Assembly: GCA_027032075.1 (NCBI GenBank)
Contig: JALVOC010000146.1
Location: 27,107 to 91,106, forward strand
Reading direction: 5' to 3'
DNA: 64,000 nt
Source of the DNA: Chromatiales bacterium
Lineage (GTDB): Bacteria; Pseudomonadota; Gammaproteobacteria; UBA6429; Thiohalophilaceae
Shown: piece by piece, positions 29,975 to 45,951 of the stretch
Layout: the number at the start of each line of letters is the position of its first letter
Numbering within the stretch: position 1 is the stretch's first letter
The notes under the pieces: generated by a model
What the model was told of the DNA's origin: nothing
The model's input: only the letters and a program-made list of their open reading frames with translations
Databases searched by the model: none
Made by a program: the position numbers and the translations under genes

Positions 29975-30496
29975 ATGAGCGCCAAATCAAATATCTATCT
30001 GGTGGGTCCGATGGGCGCAGGAAAGACCACTATCGGCCGGCAACTGGCCGAGGCGCTGCAGATGGACTTTGTTGACAGTGACCATGAGATCGAAAACCGC
30101 ACCGGCGCAAGCATCCCGTGGATTTTCGATGTCGAAGGCGAGGAAGGGTTTCGCAAACGCGAAAGCGCCATCATCGATGAACTGACCCGGCGGCAGAATA
30201 TCGTTCTTGCCACTGGCGGCGGTGCGGTGCTGGCGGAAGCAAACCGCAAGCACCTGAACTCGCGCGGCACGGTGATCTACCTCACGGCCAGCATCGATCA
30301 ACTTCTCAGGCGCACCCACCGCGATCGCAACCGTCCCCTGCTGCAAACGGACGATCCCAGGGCGAAACTGGAGGAATTGATGCGGATCCGCGATCCCCTC
30401 TATCGCGAAGTGGCCGATTATGTCATCGACACGGAAAACAGCACCATCCGGCATACCGTCAAACACATCATCAAGCTGCTTGGCCAGACAACATGA
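29975..30496 (+). CDS. aroK: Shikimate kinase
   Basis: AroK phosphorylates shikimate at O3 in the aromatic amino-acid pathway. The 173-residue protein has Walker A (GPMGAGKTTIG), the shikimate-binding DSDHEIE motif, the GEEGFRKRE stretch and the lid TGGGAVL followed by RTHRDRNRPLL. The start at 29975 (MSAKSNIYLVGPMG) fits the family; the frame opens 30 bases earlier through the terminator. Paired with aroB. Confidence 0.97.
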   Translation: MSAKSNIYLVGPMGAGKTTIGRQLAEALQMDFVDSDHEIENRTGASIPWIFDVEGEEGFRKRESAIIDELTRRQNIVLATGGGAVLAEANRKHLNSRGTVIYLTASIDQLLRRTHRDRNRPLLQTDDPRAKLEELMRIRDPLYREVADYVIDTENSTIRHTVKHIIKLLGQTT

Positions 30497-30576
30497 TTAC
30501 GTGCGCGGTGAAGTTTGTCTTATAATCCAAACCATCACCAAACTGAACTGAACACGCATTCCCTCTTTGGATTACT

Positions 30577-31668
30577 ATGAAAACCCTCAATGTCGATCTG
30601 GGTACGCGCAGTTACCCCATTTTTATCGGATCACAATTACTCGGCAATCCCGAATGGCTGACACCCTATGTCCGCGGGCGGCAGGTGATGATCGTGACCA
30701 ACGAGACCGTCGCCCCCTTGTATCTGGCAAAAACCCGCTCCGCTTTCCCCGACTATGAGGTGCAAACCGTCATTCTGCCCGATGGTGAGCAATACAAAAC
30801 CCTCGAGGTTCTGAACCAGATTTTCGATGCCCTCCTCAGCCACCGCTTCGACCGCCAGTGCACCCTGGTGGCACTGGGTGGCGGCGTCGTTGGCGACATG
30901 ACCGGCTTCGCTGCCGCCTGTTATCAGCGTGGCGTCGATTTCATCCAGATCCCTACCACCCTCCTGGCCCAGGTGGATTCCTCGGTGGGCGGAAAAACCG
31001 GCGTCAACCATCCCCTCGGCAAGAATATGATCGGCGCCTTCCACCAGCCACGCTGCGTGCTGATCGATATCGATACGCTCGACACCCTGGAGGATCGCCA
31101 GCTCTCCGCCGGCCTTGCCGAAGTCATCAAATACGGCCTCATCCGGGACATCGAATTTGTCGCCTGGCTGGAAAACAACATGGATAAACTGCTGGCGCGT
31201 GAGGACGCCGCCATCATCCACGCGATTGAAACCTCCTGCCGGCAAAAAGCGGAAATCGTCGCCGCAGACGAAAAAGAGGGCGGCGTACGCGCTCTGCTCA
31301 ACCTCGGGCATACCTTCGGCCATGCCATTGAAACCGGTGCCGGATACGGCACCTGGCTGCATGGTGAAGCGGTCGGTACCGGCATGCTGATGGCCGCCGA
31401 TCTCTCCATGCGGCAAGGCTGGATCTCCGAAGCGGACGTGCACCGGGTGGAAAACCTGATCGACAAGGCGCTGCTGCCAACACGCGCCCCGGCACACATG
31501 GATTACACCAGCTTCATGGAAATCATGGCGGTGGACAAAAAGGTGCGGGACGGCAAGATCAATCTGGTACTGTTTCGGCAACTCGGTGATGCCTTCGTCA
31601 CCAACGAATTCGATGTGGAATTGTTGCGCGAGACCATCGAGGCCCACCGCGCACTCGAGGAAGACTAA
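30577..31668 (+). CDS. aroB: 3-dehydroquinate synthase
   Basis: AroB cyclises DAHP to 3-dehydroquinate, using NAD and a divalent metal. The 363-residue protein has the NAD-binding [13 protein letters not shown] motif, [18 protein letters not shown] with catalytic Lys, and metal ligands in [12 protein letters not shown] and [10 protein letters not shown]. Length is normal. It lies 80 bp after aroK; dgt follows after about 145 bp. Confidence 0.97.
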   Translation: MKTLNVDLGTRSYPIFIGSQLLGNPEWLTPYVRGRQVMIVTNETVAPLYLAKTRSAFPDYEVQTVILPDGEQYKTLEVLNQIFDALLSHRFDRQCTLVALGGGVVGDMTGFAAACYQRGVDFIQIPTTLLAQVDSSVGGKTGVNHPLGKNMIGAFHQPRCVLIDIDTLDTLEDRQLSAGLAEVIKYGLIRDIEFVAWLENNMDKLLAREDAAIIHAIETSCRQKAEIVAADEKEGGVRALLNLGHTFGHAIETGAGYGTWLHGEAVGTGMLMAADLSMRQGWISEADVHRVENLIDKALLPTRAPAHMDYTSFMEIMAVDKKVRDGKINLVLFRQLGDAFVTNEFDVELLRETIEAHRALEED

Positions 31669-31813
31669 AAGCCACATGACAGCAAACACCTCTTTCAGCA
31701 CCGGTCTTTGAAGTCATGTAATGAACACGATACGCTATCACCAAGACAAACGATAACAAAATCTCATGCAACGGCTGTCTTAGCAAACCAAGCCAGGATC
31801 TTTTTTAACGACC

Positions 31814-32965
31814 ATGTTGAAACTCGCTCCCTATGCCGCCACTGATGAAACCTCACGGGGACGCCGTTACCCTGAGCCCAAGCCGGCATATCGAAGCGAA
31901 TTCCAGCGCGACCGGGATCGCATCGTCCATTCCGCCGCCTTCCGCCGCCTGGAGTACAAAACCCAGGTGTTTGTAAACCATGAAGGCGACATGTTCCGCA
32001 CCCGCCTGACGCATTCCCTCGAAGTCGCCCAGATCAGCCGCTCGATCGCGCGTATCCTCAACCTGAACGAGGATCTGAGCGAGACCATTGCCCTGGCGCA
32101 CGATCTCGGCCATACCCCCTTCGGTCATGCGGGCCAGGACGCATTGAACGCCTGTATGCAGAACTACGGCGGCTTCGAACACAATCTGCAATCATTGCGC
32201 ACCGTCGATACACTGGAACAACGTTACGCCGACTTTCCCGGCCTGAATCTGACCTTCGAAGCGCGTGAAGGCATTCTCAAACACTGCTCCTTGCGCAACG
32301 CCGAAAAGCTGGGCGAGATCGGACAACGTTTTATCAAAAAGCAGCAACCCTCGCTCGAGGCACAACTGGTCAATCTTGCCGATCAAATCGCCTACAACAA
32401 TCATGATGTGGATGACGGCCTGCGTTCGGAACTGATCAACCTCGAACAGTTGCAGCAGATCGAACTGTTTCGCACCCAGTATGACGAGGTCATCCATCGC
32501 TACCCCAACCTCGAGGGACGCCGCCTCATCCATGAAATCATCCGCCGTATGATCAACCTGCAAATCATCGATCTGGTGGAAACCAGCCAGCGCAACCTGG
32601 AGAAGCTGGCTGCAGCCGGTATCGACGAAATCCGGGCAGCTTCCCGGCCGCAGATCGGTTTCAGTGACGCCATGCGGCAAACCAACCTGGAGCTGAAGCA
32701 GTTCCTGCGTGAAAGCCTCTACAGCCATTACCGCGTCCACCGCATGACCCGCAAGGCAAGCCGTATACTGCAATCCCTGTTCGACGCTTTCCTGAATGAT
32801 CCTCACCTGCTGAATCCTGAATACCAGCAACATCTCCATCGGCTCGAAGAGGAATCCGGCGAAAGCGGCCGCGCGCGCGCCGTCGCCGACTATATTGCCG
32901 GTATGACGGATCGGTATGCGATCACCGAATACCGGCGCCTGTTCGATCCGGAAGAACTCACCTGA
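31814..32965 (+). CDS. dgt: Deoxyguanosinetriphosphate triphosphohydrolase-like protein
   Basis: HD-domain dNTPases split dNTPs into deoxynucleoside and triphosphate. The 383-residue protein has the metal site spread over [27 protein letters not shown] and [13 protein letters not shown], with the [22 protein letters not shown]-terminal segment typical of the type 2 (non-E. coli) subfamily. It lies between aroB and damX, where other gammaproteobacteria usually have aroKB-damX contiguous. Confidence 0.92.
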   Translation: MLKLAPYAATDETSRGRRYPEPKPAYRSEFQRDRDRIVHSAAFRRLEYKTQVFVNHEGDMFRTRLTHSLEVAQISRSIARILNLNEDLSETIALAHDLGHTPFGHAGQDALNACMQNYGGFEHNLQSLRTVDTLEQRYADFPGLNLTFEAREGILKHCSLRNAEKLGEIGQRFIKKQQPSLEAQLVNLADQIAYNNHDVDDGLRSELINLEQLQQIELFRTQYDEVIHRYPNLEGRRLIHEIIRRMINLQIIDLVETSQRNLEKLAAAGIDEIRAASRPQIGFSDAMRQTNLELKQFLRESLYSHYRVHRMTRKASRILQSLFDAFLNDPHLLNPEYQQHLHRLEEESGESGRARAVADYIAGMTDRYAITEYRRLFDPEELT

Positions 32966-32986
32966 GGAAGTGCGGCATTTGATTTT

Positions 32987-33241
32987 ATGAGAATCTACAT
33001 GCAAATCCCGGCCCTGGATGGCAAGGCCCCCCGCTACTACCAGCTGGCGCTTCAACAGGACCTGCTGGCCGGCTGGACGCTGGTGCGCGAATGGGGGCAA
33101 CAGGGATCGCCGGGGCGCCTGAAACGGGATCATTTTCCTGACCGTGAATCCGCGCTGGAAGCAATGTTACGGGTGCGTGACACGCAACTGCAACGCGGGT
33201 ATAAAGTAGTCTTTATGCAGGGACAGGAAACGCCGCCATGA
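32987..33241 (+). CDS. WGR-domain mini-protein
   Basis: An 84-residue protein consisting almost only of a WGR domain. The signature appears as LVREWGQQGSPGRLKRDHFPDRESALEAM: the WG pair, then a Gly-x-Gly and Arg-rich turn. WGR domains are found in PARPs and in MolR-like bacterial proteins and are thought to bind nucleic acid. Here no partner domain is fused. Its stop overlaps the next start by four bases, so it is coupled to the DamX-like gene, and it follows dgt by 21 bases. Role unknown. Confidence 0.82.
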   Translation: MRIYMQIPALDGKAPRYYQLALQQDLLAGWTLVREWGQQGSPGRLKRDHFPDRESALEAMLRVRDTQLQRGYKVVFMQGQETPP

Positions 33242-35400
33242 GTGGATACGATGTCGCGCAGTTAGCCAGGCTGGAACCCGCTTACCAGGAACGCCTGGGA
33301 CTCACGACCGCTCCGTTTCCGCCGACACACGAAGATCGCTTCCTCTATCTGGACGCCGACAGGCTGCAGCGCCTCAACATGCTGCAACATCTCACCGAAT
33401 ACTCCAATTTGCTGCTGCTGGTCGTTGGCGAACGGGGCATCGGCAAAACCAGCCTGATGCAACGCTTCATCGCCGAAGCCAAACCGGAATGGCGCCTGTG
33501 TGAAGTGAACGCCAACACCATGATGGACGCCGATCAACTGTTGTTCGACATCGCCAGGGGGTTCGGCCTCCCCGCGCCGCCCCGTGATGCGGCCGCCCTG
33601 CAGGACGCACTCTATCGACAACTGGTAAAACTGCGGCAGAGCGAAACCATCCCCATTCTGATTGTGGACGACGCCCATGAATTACCGCAGGACGCCCTGG
33701 AAGCCCTGTTCCATCTGGCCGACACCGAAAGCAGCGAAGGAAACCTGCTGCGCATCATCCTCTTTTGCGAACCGCAGATCGAAACCATGCTCGAACAACC
33801 GGCCATCCAGGCCCTGCGCGGGCGCATTACCCATACCGTGGATATCCCGCCGTTAACCGAGGAACAGACCGCTGAATACCTGCGCCACCGCCTGGCGGTG
33901 GCGGGGCTGCGTACCCCCAACCCCTTCAGCCTGCGTGACGTGCGGCACATCTACAAAGTTTCCGGCGGGGTGCCCGCACATATCAACGAGGCGGCCCACA
34001 TGCTTCTGAGTGAAGGCGCAGGCACCGCGGAAGAGGCAGGGGGGAAAGGCTTCCGCTTCCCCGCTTTCCGCCCGGCGCACCTGCTGATTGCACTCGCCGG
34101 GATCGTCCTGCTTGGCGTGTTGCTGTTCCAGAACGTTTTCAACGATCTGTTCGAAGAGACACCGCCTTCTGCCGAAATCCCCATCCCGCCACCCCGGCCG
34201 GCGGCGCAGCCTGCCCCCCGTGCGCAAACCCCGAAAGCGGAAACCGCTCCGGCGGAAGCGGCGCCAGCAAAAACCGCGCAGCCCGGCACCATCATGCGGC
34301 AAAGCGAAGACAAAACCCCAGCAGCCGTCCCCGGTACCACACAACCGCCCGTGCCGGCAGACACCAAAACCGCGCAGGCCCGCTCAGCGGCAGAAACAGC
34401 GGCTGGCGAAACGCCACCCAGCCAGCCCCCCATCCCCCGCATCGACCATATTACGCCGAACCCCGTCACCGGCAGCCGCAAACCCCAGACCCTGACACTC
34501 CACGGAGAGGGTTTCAGCAAGGAAAGCCGGGTTGAGGTCCGCTGGCAACAGGGGGCGAAAATCCTGGACAAGGCACAGGTTGAATGGCGCAACGACAAGG
34601 AACTGCGCCTGACACTCACCACCGGCATCAACCCTGACACCTGGCAAGTGGTGGTCCAATCGGCAGGGCAGTCTTCCCAAGCCGCCCGTTTCGATGTGAA
34701 GGCGCCTGCAGAAAAACAGCAGCCAAAAACCGCCGCCAGCCCGGCAAAACTGTGGGACACTGTCTGGATCAGGCGGCAACCCGGCCATCACGTCACACTG
34801 CAACTGCTTTCCAGCCGCCAGCGGTCCGGCATCGAACGCTTTGTCAAACAACATGGCCTGCAAGGCCTGGCGGTTGCCTTTGAATCACGGCAGGATGGCC
34901 ACTCCCTCTACAGCCTGATCCTCGGCAGTTACCCGGATCGCAAGCAGGCCTCACAGGCCATCACCCAGCTACCGGCCAGTCTGAAAAAAATCAAACCCTG
35001 GACACGCGATTTCAGGACGATTCAGGCGCTGCTGAAAACAACGCAGAGGACACAAAAGCAAGAAAGGATAACCAACACCCCCCCTCCCCGCAGCCAGCAC
35101 CGGATCGATCAGACTGCCTGGTTGTGGAGCCAGGATCCGAGCCATTACACCCTGCAGCTGATGAGCGGATACAATGAAGCCGGTATTCGACAATTCATTT
35201 CACAGCACAAGCTTATCGGCAAAGCGGTGTATTTCCGCACCCACCGTGACGGCCGAAACTGGTATGCCCTCTTGTATGGCAGCTATCCCAGCCGTGAAGC
35301 CGCCCGCGCAGCGATAAAAAAACTGCCGCCCGCGGTCCGAAAAGCCCGCCCCTGGGCACGCCGCTTCAGCAGCATTCATGCAGAACTGCCCCCGCCGTAA
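33238..35400 (+). CDS. damX: DamX-like cell-division protein: AAA ATPase, membrane span, TIG-like domain, two SPOR domains
   Basis: A 720-residue single-span protein. Residues 1-265 form an AAA/ExeA-like ATPase (Walker A VVGERGIGKTSLMQR; Walker B PILIVDDAHELPQ). A membrane helix lies near 280-300, then a Pro/Ala-rich linker. Next is an IPT/TIG-like Ig domain (about 400-480: IDHITPNPVTGSRKPQTLTL), followed by two SPOR repeats (about 505-600 and 620-715), each with LQL, YSLILGSYPDR or YALLYGSYPSR and a LKKIKPW/VRKARPW end. SPOR domains bind denuded glycan at the septum. Genomic position after aroB-dgt matches damX; the extra TIG and second SPOR are unusual. Confidence 0.85.
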   Translation: MSGYDVAQLARLEPAYQERLGLTTAPFPPTHEDRFLYLDADRLQRLNMLQHLTEYSNLLLLVVGERGIGKTSLMQRFIAEAKPEWRLCEVNANTMMDADQLLFDIARGFGLPAPPRDAAALQDALYRQLVKLRQSETIPILIVDDAHELPQDALEALFHLADTESSEGNLLRIILFCEPQIETMLEQPAIQALRGRITHTVDIPPLTEEQTAEYLRHRLAVAGLRTPNPFSLRDVRHIYKVSGGVPAHINEAAHMLLSEGAGTAEEAGGKGFRFPAFRPAHLLIALAGIVLLGVLLFQNVFNDLFEETPPSAEIPIPPPRPAAQPAPRAQTPKAETAPAEAAPAKTAQPGTIMRQSEDKTPAAVPGTTQPPVPADTKTAQARSAAETAAGETPPSQPPIPRIDHITPNPVTGSRKPQTLTLHGEGFSKESRVEVRWQQGAKILDKAQVEWRNDKELRLTLTTGINPDTWQVVVQSAGQSSQAARFDVKAPAEKQQPKTAASPAKLWDTVWIRRQPGHHVTLQLLSSRQRSGIERFVKQHGLQGLAVAFESRQDGHSLYSLILGSYPDRKQASQAITQLPASLKKIKPWTRDFRTIQALLKTTQRTQKQERITNTPPPRSQHRIDQTAWLWSQDPSHYTLQLMSGYNEAGIRQFISQHKLIGKAVYFRTHRDGRNWYALLYGSYPSREAARAAIKKLPPAVRKARPWARRFSSIHAELPPP

Positions 35401-35604
35401 TTGCAAAAAGCGTTGCGGAAAAATAACTTCGTAACCTTCGTGCCCCGGTGATTACCCGCGCCGTTCAGTGGGAAATTCCTCAAAATCAAATGCTTACCCT
35501 GATTGATGCAGGTTGGCTGTGGCTGTATACTGCTGGGCCATTTTGCCCCGGTCCGTTGTGGCCGGGAAATAATAACGGTTTAACGGTATGCAAAAACGGT
35601 TCGA

Positions 35605-40077
<4,473 letters not shown>

Positions 40078-40140
40078 TTCAGCTGCAAGGGCAGGAAGCC
40101 GCAGGGAAGCGACACAGTCCGGCCCGTGTTGAAATAAAGT

Positions 40141-40335
40141 AAGTGTTCCGAATACCACTCCATTTAAGTAATGGAGCATCGGGGGCAGAGGTATTTTACA
40201 TGACCGTCAGCCGCAGGAATGCGGCTGTCGAGCTTACAGGGAGGTATTTACAGCGTGTCATGTAAAATACCTCTGCCCCCGATGCGAAACCAGAATCTGC
40301 CAGTAATGTTAAATGATCTGGTATTCGGAACACTT
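40141..40335. mobile_element. MITE-like inverted-repeat element between gltB and gltD
   Basis: Perfect 17-bp terminal inverted repeats, AAGTGTTCCGAATACCA (40141-40157) and its complement (40319-40335), enclose 195 bp. Inside lies a second perfect inverted repeat of 29 bp (40176-40204 and 40257-40285) with a small hairpin CAGCCGCA/TGCGGCTG (40208-40227) in its loop. There is no coding sequence. Sequence relatives occur at 20429, 46404 and 54899. The structure fits a non-autonomous transposable element; no target duplication is obvious. Confidence 0.8.
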
Positions 40336-40352
40336 GCTTTTATGTTGATTGA

Positions 40353-41834
<1,482 letters not shown>

Positions 41835-41850
41835 ATATGTGTTAGGTATT

Positions 41851-41934
41851 CAGGGAAAAGAGCAACGATACAGGGGAAAAGTGTATTCAACACTCACCCA
41901 CCATATACTTGTATCCTGTACCTTTCCCCTGCCA
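41851..41934. repeat. GATACAAG-type intergenic repeat, copy D (gltD-hemE junction)
   Basis: CAGGGAAAAGAGCAACGATA begins at 41851 and continues CAGGGGAAAAG; the inverted, imperfect partner (41908-41934) reads CTTGTATCC then TTTCCCCTGCC. The same blocks (GAAAAG, GCAA, GATACA) occur at 1276, 2555 and 10957. Confidence 0.55.
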
Positions 41935-41951
41935 CTTTCATCTGGAATGAA

Positions 41952-43016
41952 ATGACAAAACTAAAAAACGATCGTTTCCTGCGCGCCCTGTTACGTGAAC
42001 CCGTTGATGTCACCCCGGTGTGGATGATGCGCCAGGCAGGACGTTACCTGCCCGAATACCGCGCCACCCGGGAAAAAGCCGGCAACTTCATGGCCCTGTG
42101 CAAAACCCCTGGACTCGCGACCGAAGTCACCCTGCAACCGCTGGAACGCTTTCCTCTCGATGCGGCGATCCTCTTCTCCGATATTCTCACCATCCCCGAT
42201 GCCATGGGGCTGGGGCTCTATTTTGCCGAAGGCGAAGGGCCGCGCTTCGAGCAGCCGCTGCGGACAGAGAAGGACATCAGGCGGCTCGGGGTTCCCGATA
42301 TCGAAGAGGATCTGGGCTATGTGATCGCCGCGGTGAGCATGATCCACCGTGAACTGGATGGCCGCGTGCCCCTGATTGGTTTCTCCGGCAGCCCCTGGAC
42401 GCTGGCCACCTACATGGTGGAGGGCGGCAGTACCAAGGAATTTGCCAAGGTAAAGGGCATGCTTTATGAACAACCCGGATTGATGCACCAGTTACTCGAT
42501 GTGCTGGCCCGCACCGTGATTGCATATCTCAATGCCCAGATCGACGCCGGCGCCGAGGCGGTGATGATCTTCGACACCTGGGGAGGGGTGCTCACCACGC
42601 GCGATTACCGGGAATTCTCCCTGCGCTACATGCAACGAATCATCAACGGCCTCACCCGTGAAAATGAAGGCCGCAAGGTGCCGGTTATCATCTTCAGCAA
42701 GGGCGGCAGCCAATGGCTGGAGGATCAGGCAGCAAGCGGAGCCGATGCGCTGGGACTGGACTGGACCCTGGATATCGGCCTGGCACGTGAGCGCGTCGGC
42801 AGCCGGGTCGCCCTGCAAGGCAACATGGATCCCTGCGTCCTCTATGCCTCACCCGAACGTATCCGTGAGGAAGTGGCGTTTATCCTGCAAAGCTACGGCA
42901 AAGGCTCAGGCCATGTGTTCAATCTCGGTCACGGCATCCACCAGCATGTCGAGCCGGAACATGCCGCCGCCTTCGTGGAAGCCGTGCATGACCTGAGCGC
43001 GCCCTACCACCAGTAA
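41952..43016 (+). CDS. hemE: Uroporphyrinogen decarboxylase
   Basis: HemE removes four acetate carboxyls from uroporphyrinogen III on the way to heme. The 354-residue TIM barrel starts [19 protein letters not shown] and has the family signatures [19 protein letters not shown] (with catalytic Arg), [12 protein letters not shown] (catalytic Asp), [17 protein letters not shown] and the C-terminal [15 protein letters not shown]. Length is normal. It follows gltD after about 117 bp that hold a repeat. Heme supply suits the cytochrome-rich respiratory chain in this window. Confidence 0.97.
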   Translation: MTKLKNDRFLRALLREPVDVTPVWMMRQAGRYLPEYRATREKAGNFMALCKTPGLATEVTLQPLERFPLDAAILFSDILTIPDAMGLGLYFAEGEGPRFEQPLRTEKDIRRLGVPDIEEDLGYVIAAVSMIHRELDGRVPLIGFSGSPWTLATYMVEGGSTKEFAKVKGMLYEQPGLMHQLLDVLARTVIAYLNAQIDAGAEAVMIFDTWGGVLTTRDYREFSLRYMQRIINGLTRENEGRKVPVIIFSKGGSQWLEDQAASGADALGLDWTLDIGLARERVGSRVALQGNMDPCVLYASPERIREEVAFILQSYGKGSGHVFNLGHGIHQHVEPEHAAAFVEAVHDLSAPYHQ

Positions 43017-43268
43017 TTTCCGCCTGCGTTCAGGCGCTTCTTCCGGGCGCGCCTCCCCTAGCGCCCCACCACCGTATCAGGGGATCCCCGAAACGTGAGC
43101 GGCTTCACATTTCTTATGGAACCCTTTCCTGCCTGTCATCGTTTAACTGATCAGAAGCAGATTTTCACCATTAATTCAAACCGGCAATTTTGCCTTAACA
43201 GGTTTTAAACCCGACGCAACACGGTACCTGACAACAAACCCAATAATTCCTTGCAGGAGGGAAAAATC

Positions 43269-44546
43269 ATGATGCGCAAATACGCTTTTTTCACCGCTTT
43301 TGGCCTGGCGCTGTCACTCGGCCTGACGGCGTGTGGCGGCAGCAGCCAGAGCACGACTGACAATACATCCGGCAACACGCAGACCACCACCGTCGCCAGC
43401 GGCCCCATCACCGCCTTTGGCAGTATTTTCGTCAATGGCGTCGAATACAACACCGATAACGCCAGCATTTACATGGAAGGGAAGCCGGCGGATGAGTCCC
43501 AGTTGCGTGTCGGCATGATGGTGCGCGTGCTCGAGAATGCCAACGGTCATGCCCAGAGCGTGCATTTCGATGATGAGCTGGAAGGTATCGTCCTGGCGAA
43601 CAACATCAGCGCCGGGCAAACCGCAGGTACCATGGACATCATGGGACAAACCGTGACCATTACCGCGCAGACGGTTTTTGAAAGCCAGGTTGCCACCATT
43701 AGCGACGTCAGCCAGATTGTCGCGGGCAACATCGTGGAGGTCAGCGGCTTTTCCGACAACAACGGCACCATCGTTGCCACCCGCATCGAAGTCAAGGCGG
43801 TGGATCTCAGCAGTTATCTCGCCACCCATCCGGAAGGTATCGAGCTGAAGGGCACCGTCGCCAACCACGACTCCAGCACCAAAACCTTCACCATCGGCAA
43901 TCTTACCATTTCCTATGCCGGCGCGGTTCTGCAAGACCTGCCGGACGGTATTGCCAATGACATGTATGTGGAAGTTCACAGCATCGAAGGGATCGATCAG
44001 AACAACCAGCTGGTTGCCTCCAAGGTCGAACTCAAAAATGACGATTCCATGGGGCGCCATGATGACGGTGACGAGAACGATGAATACAAGTTCCACGGCA
44101 TGATCATGGAGGTCACCGCGGACAGCATCCTGGTAAACAACCACACCATCCTCATCACCGATGAAACCGAATACGAAAACGGTAACCGTGACAATTTGCA
44201 GGTTGGCGTGATGGTGGATGTCGAGGCCTATATCAACGACGCGAATGAACTCGTCGCCAGAGAAGTCAAGTTTGCGGAGCAGCACAACAACGTCGAACTG
44301 CAGGGCGTGATTGCCGCAATCGATGCCACCGGCACCAACGAGGGCACCATCACCCTGGAAGACGGCACGGTCATTATCGTCACTACTGGTACCATCATGG
44401 ATGACGATCGGGACGAGGGCAATATGCCGAACCAGCACTTCAACCTCTCGGACCTCAGCCAGGGTGATTACATCGAAGTTCACGCTTATGACAACGGTGA
44501 CGGCACCTATACCGCCGTCAAGATCGAGCGGGATGATCAGCCTTAA
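43269..44546 (+). CDS. DUF5666-type lipoprotein with about five tandem beta repeats
   Basis: A 425-residue exported lipoprotein: lysine-containing N-terminus, hydrophobic core and lipobox LTACGG, then a Ser/Thr-rich linker. The body consists of about five repeats of roughly 70 residues, each with a pattern like LKGTVANHDSSTKTFTIGNLTI then VEVHSIEG and LVASKVELK. These resemble the OB-like DUF5666 domain. A strongly acidic stretch (GRHDDGDENDEY) sits between repeats three and four. AGGAGGG lies 8 bases before the start. Function unknown. An intrinsic terminator follows at 44578. Confidence 0.8.
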   Translation: MMRKYAFFTAFGLALSLGLTACGGSSQSTTDNTSGNTQTTTVASGPITAFGSIFVNGVEYNTDNASIYMEGKPADESQLRVGMMVRVLENANGHAQSVHFDDELEGIVLANNISAGQTAGTMDIMGQTVTITAQTVFESQVATISDVSQIVAGNIVEVSGFSDNNGTIVATRIEVKAVDLSSYLATHPEGIELKGTVANHDSSTKTFTIGNLTISYAGAVLQDLPDGIANDMYVEVHSIEGIDQNNQLVASKVELKNDDSMGRHDDGDENDEYKFHGMIMEVTADSILVNNHTILITDETEYENGNRDNLQVGVMVDVEAYINDANELVAREVKFAEQHNNVELQGVIAAIDATGTNEGTITLEDGTVIIVTTGTIMDDDRDEGNMPNQHFNLSDLSQGDYIEVHAYDNGDGTYTAVKIERDDQP

Positions 44547-44577
44547 TCATCAAAATCCTGTCATGCTGTAACGGCTT

Positions 44578-44609
44578 GGGCCAGGTTCATCATGAACCTG
44601 GCCCTTTTT
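44578..44609 (+). terminator. Intrinsic terminator after the DUF5666 gene
   Basis: GGGCCAGGTTCAT (44578-44590) pairs with ATGAACCTGGCCC (44592-44604), followed by TTTTT. It argues against the longer upstream start of the next gene, since that reading would run through the stem. Confidence 0.9.
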
Positions 44610-44678
44610 AGTATTGCAGGAGCAACATCCCTTCTTTTCGGGCGTGCCCGCCCGGAACGAATATGCGAAAATGCCGTG

Positions 44679-45500
44679 ATGAAATTCAGCGGCCACCTTG
44701 GGAAAATGCTCACCACCCTGGACGATCCCGTCCGATATATCCTGCCACTCGATGATGAACGCATCGGCATGAATGATCTTGTCGGCCAACACATCTCCCT
44801 CACCTATGCAGGGGAGATCCACTGCATCGCCTGCGGCCGCAAGACCAACAAAATCTTCAGCCAGGGTTACTGTTATCCCTGCTTCAAAAGCCTGCCCGAA
44901 TGCGACAGCTGCATCATCAAACCGGAACAATGCCACTACTTTGCCGGCACCTGCCGCAACCCTGCCTGGGGGGAGGAGCACTGCCTGCAGGATCACTATG
45001 TCTACCTGGCCAACTCCTCCGGCATCAAGGTCGGCATTACCCGGGGTTCGCAAATCCCGACCCGCTGGCTGGATCAGGGTGCGAGTGAGGCGCTGCCCCT
45101 CTTCAGGGTGAAAAACCGCCTGTTATCCGGAAAGCTCGAGGTCATTCTCAAGCAGCATGTCGCCGACCGGACCGACTGGCGCAAAATGCTGAAGGGCACA
45201 CCAACACCGGTCGATCTGCCAGCAAAACGTGATGAACTGGTAAAAACGTGTTCCCGCCAAATCGACGTGGTGAAGCAGGAGCACGGTGCAGACAGTCTGG
45301 AATTCCTCCCGGAGGCAACGACGGTTACCATCCGCTATCCGGTTTCAAGCCACCCGGACAAGGTCACTTCCCTCAACTTCGACAAAACCCCCGCAATAAG
45401 CGGCATCTTGCAAGGCATCAAGGGCCAGTACCTCATCCTCGACAGAGGGGTATTGAATATCCGCAAGTTTTCGGGTTACAAGATCGGCTTCGAATATTAG
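44679..45500 (+). CDS. DUF2797 family protein
   Basis: A 273-residue cytoplasmic protein beginning MKFSGHLGKML. It has a cysteine cluster (CIACGRKTNKIFSQGYCYPC, then CDSCIIKPEQCHY and GTCRNPAWGEEHC) that looks like two zinc sites, and a HYVYLANSSGIKVGITR segment resembling GIY-YIG-like strand order. These are marks of the DUF2797 family, whose function is unknown. The frame opens 87 bases earlier but that stretch is the terminator of the preceding gene. No partner is obvious downstream. Confidence 0.83.
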   Translation: MKFSGHLGKMLTTLDDPVRYILPLDDERIGMNDLVGQHISLTYAGEIHCIACGRKTNKIFSQGYCYPCFKSLPECDSCIIKPEQCHYFAGTCRNPAWGEEHCLQDHYVYLANSSGIKVGITRGSQIPTRWLDQGASEALPLFRVKNRLLSGKLEVILKQHVADRTDWRKMLKGTPTPVDLPAKRDELVKTCSRQIDVVKQEHGADSLEFLPEATTVTIRYPVSSHPDKVTSLNFDKTPAISGILQGIKGQYLILDRGVLNIRKFSGYKIGFEY

Positions 45501-45951
45501 GAAACGGAACAGCGCACTGGATTAACATCAAAGGCCTGCATGCTCTGCTGCTATCAGCCGGTCAATCGGCACCGTTACTGCACCAGCAGGACTTTGCCCT
45601 GCGCAGCGATGACGCCACCTGCCAGACACCAACGCCTGTTCTATCCCCTGTTTGCCCAGCCTTATAATTCCGGCGTTGATGGCCTATGAACACGCAAACA
45701 AGCCGGTACAAACCGGCTTGCCGGTAAGCGCCTGGGGTATCTGCTGGGACTTGGTCTGCTTTATCATCTTGTGTTCGGCATGAAGAAATAACCTCACGTT
45801 TCCGGAGCAGAAACCGCCTGCTGTGGCAATTTGTAACCGATCTGTAACTTTCCATGCGGTAGCTTATTGTTTAAAGTGTAGAAACACCCTGCCAGGGGAT
45901 GTTCTCCAGAACTACTGTTCCACTCGAAAACCATGTGAGGAGGTAGGCAAA
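45501..45951. other. Intergenic stretch with a 9-bp hairpin, no supported gene
   Basis: A 451-bp gap between the DUF2797 gene and the next lipoprotein. An inverted repeat CAAGCCGGT / ACCGGCTTG (45699-45707 and 45712-45720) lacks a U-run. Short open readings on both strands have no start with a ribosome site and no known motif. One frame ending at 45790 reads like the end of a small membrane protein (LGYLLGLGLLYHLVFGMKK) but has a stop instead of a start upstream. Confidence 0.4.

Noticed and set aside
45679..45790. Possible broken small membrane protein gene
   Set aside because: The readable end (LGYLLGLGLLYHLVFGMKK) and a nearby ATG are in different frames. One base change would join them, but without a relative for comparison this is guesswork.
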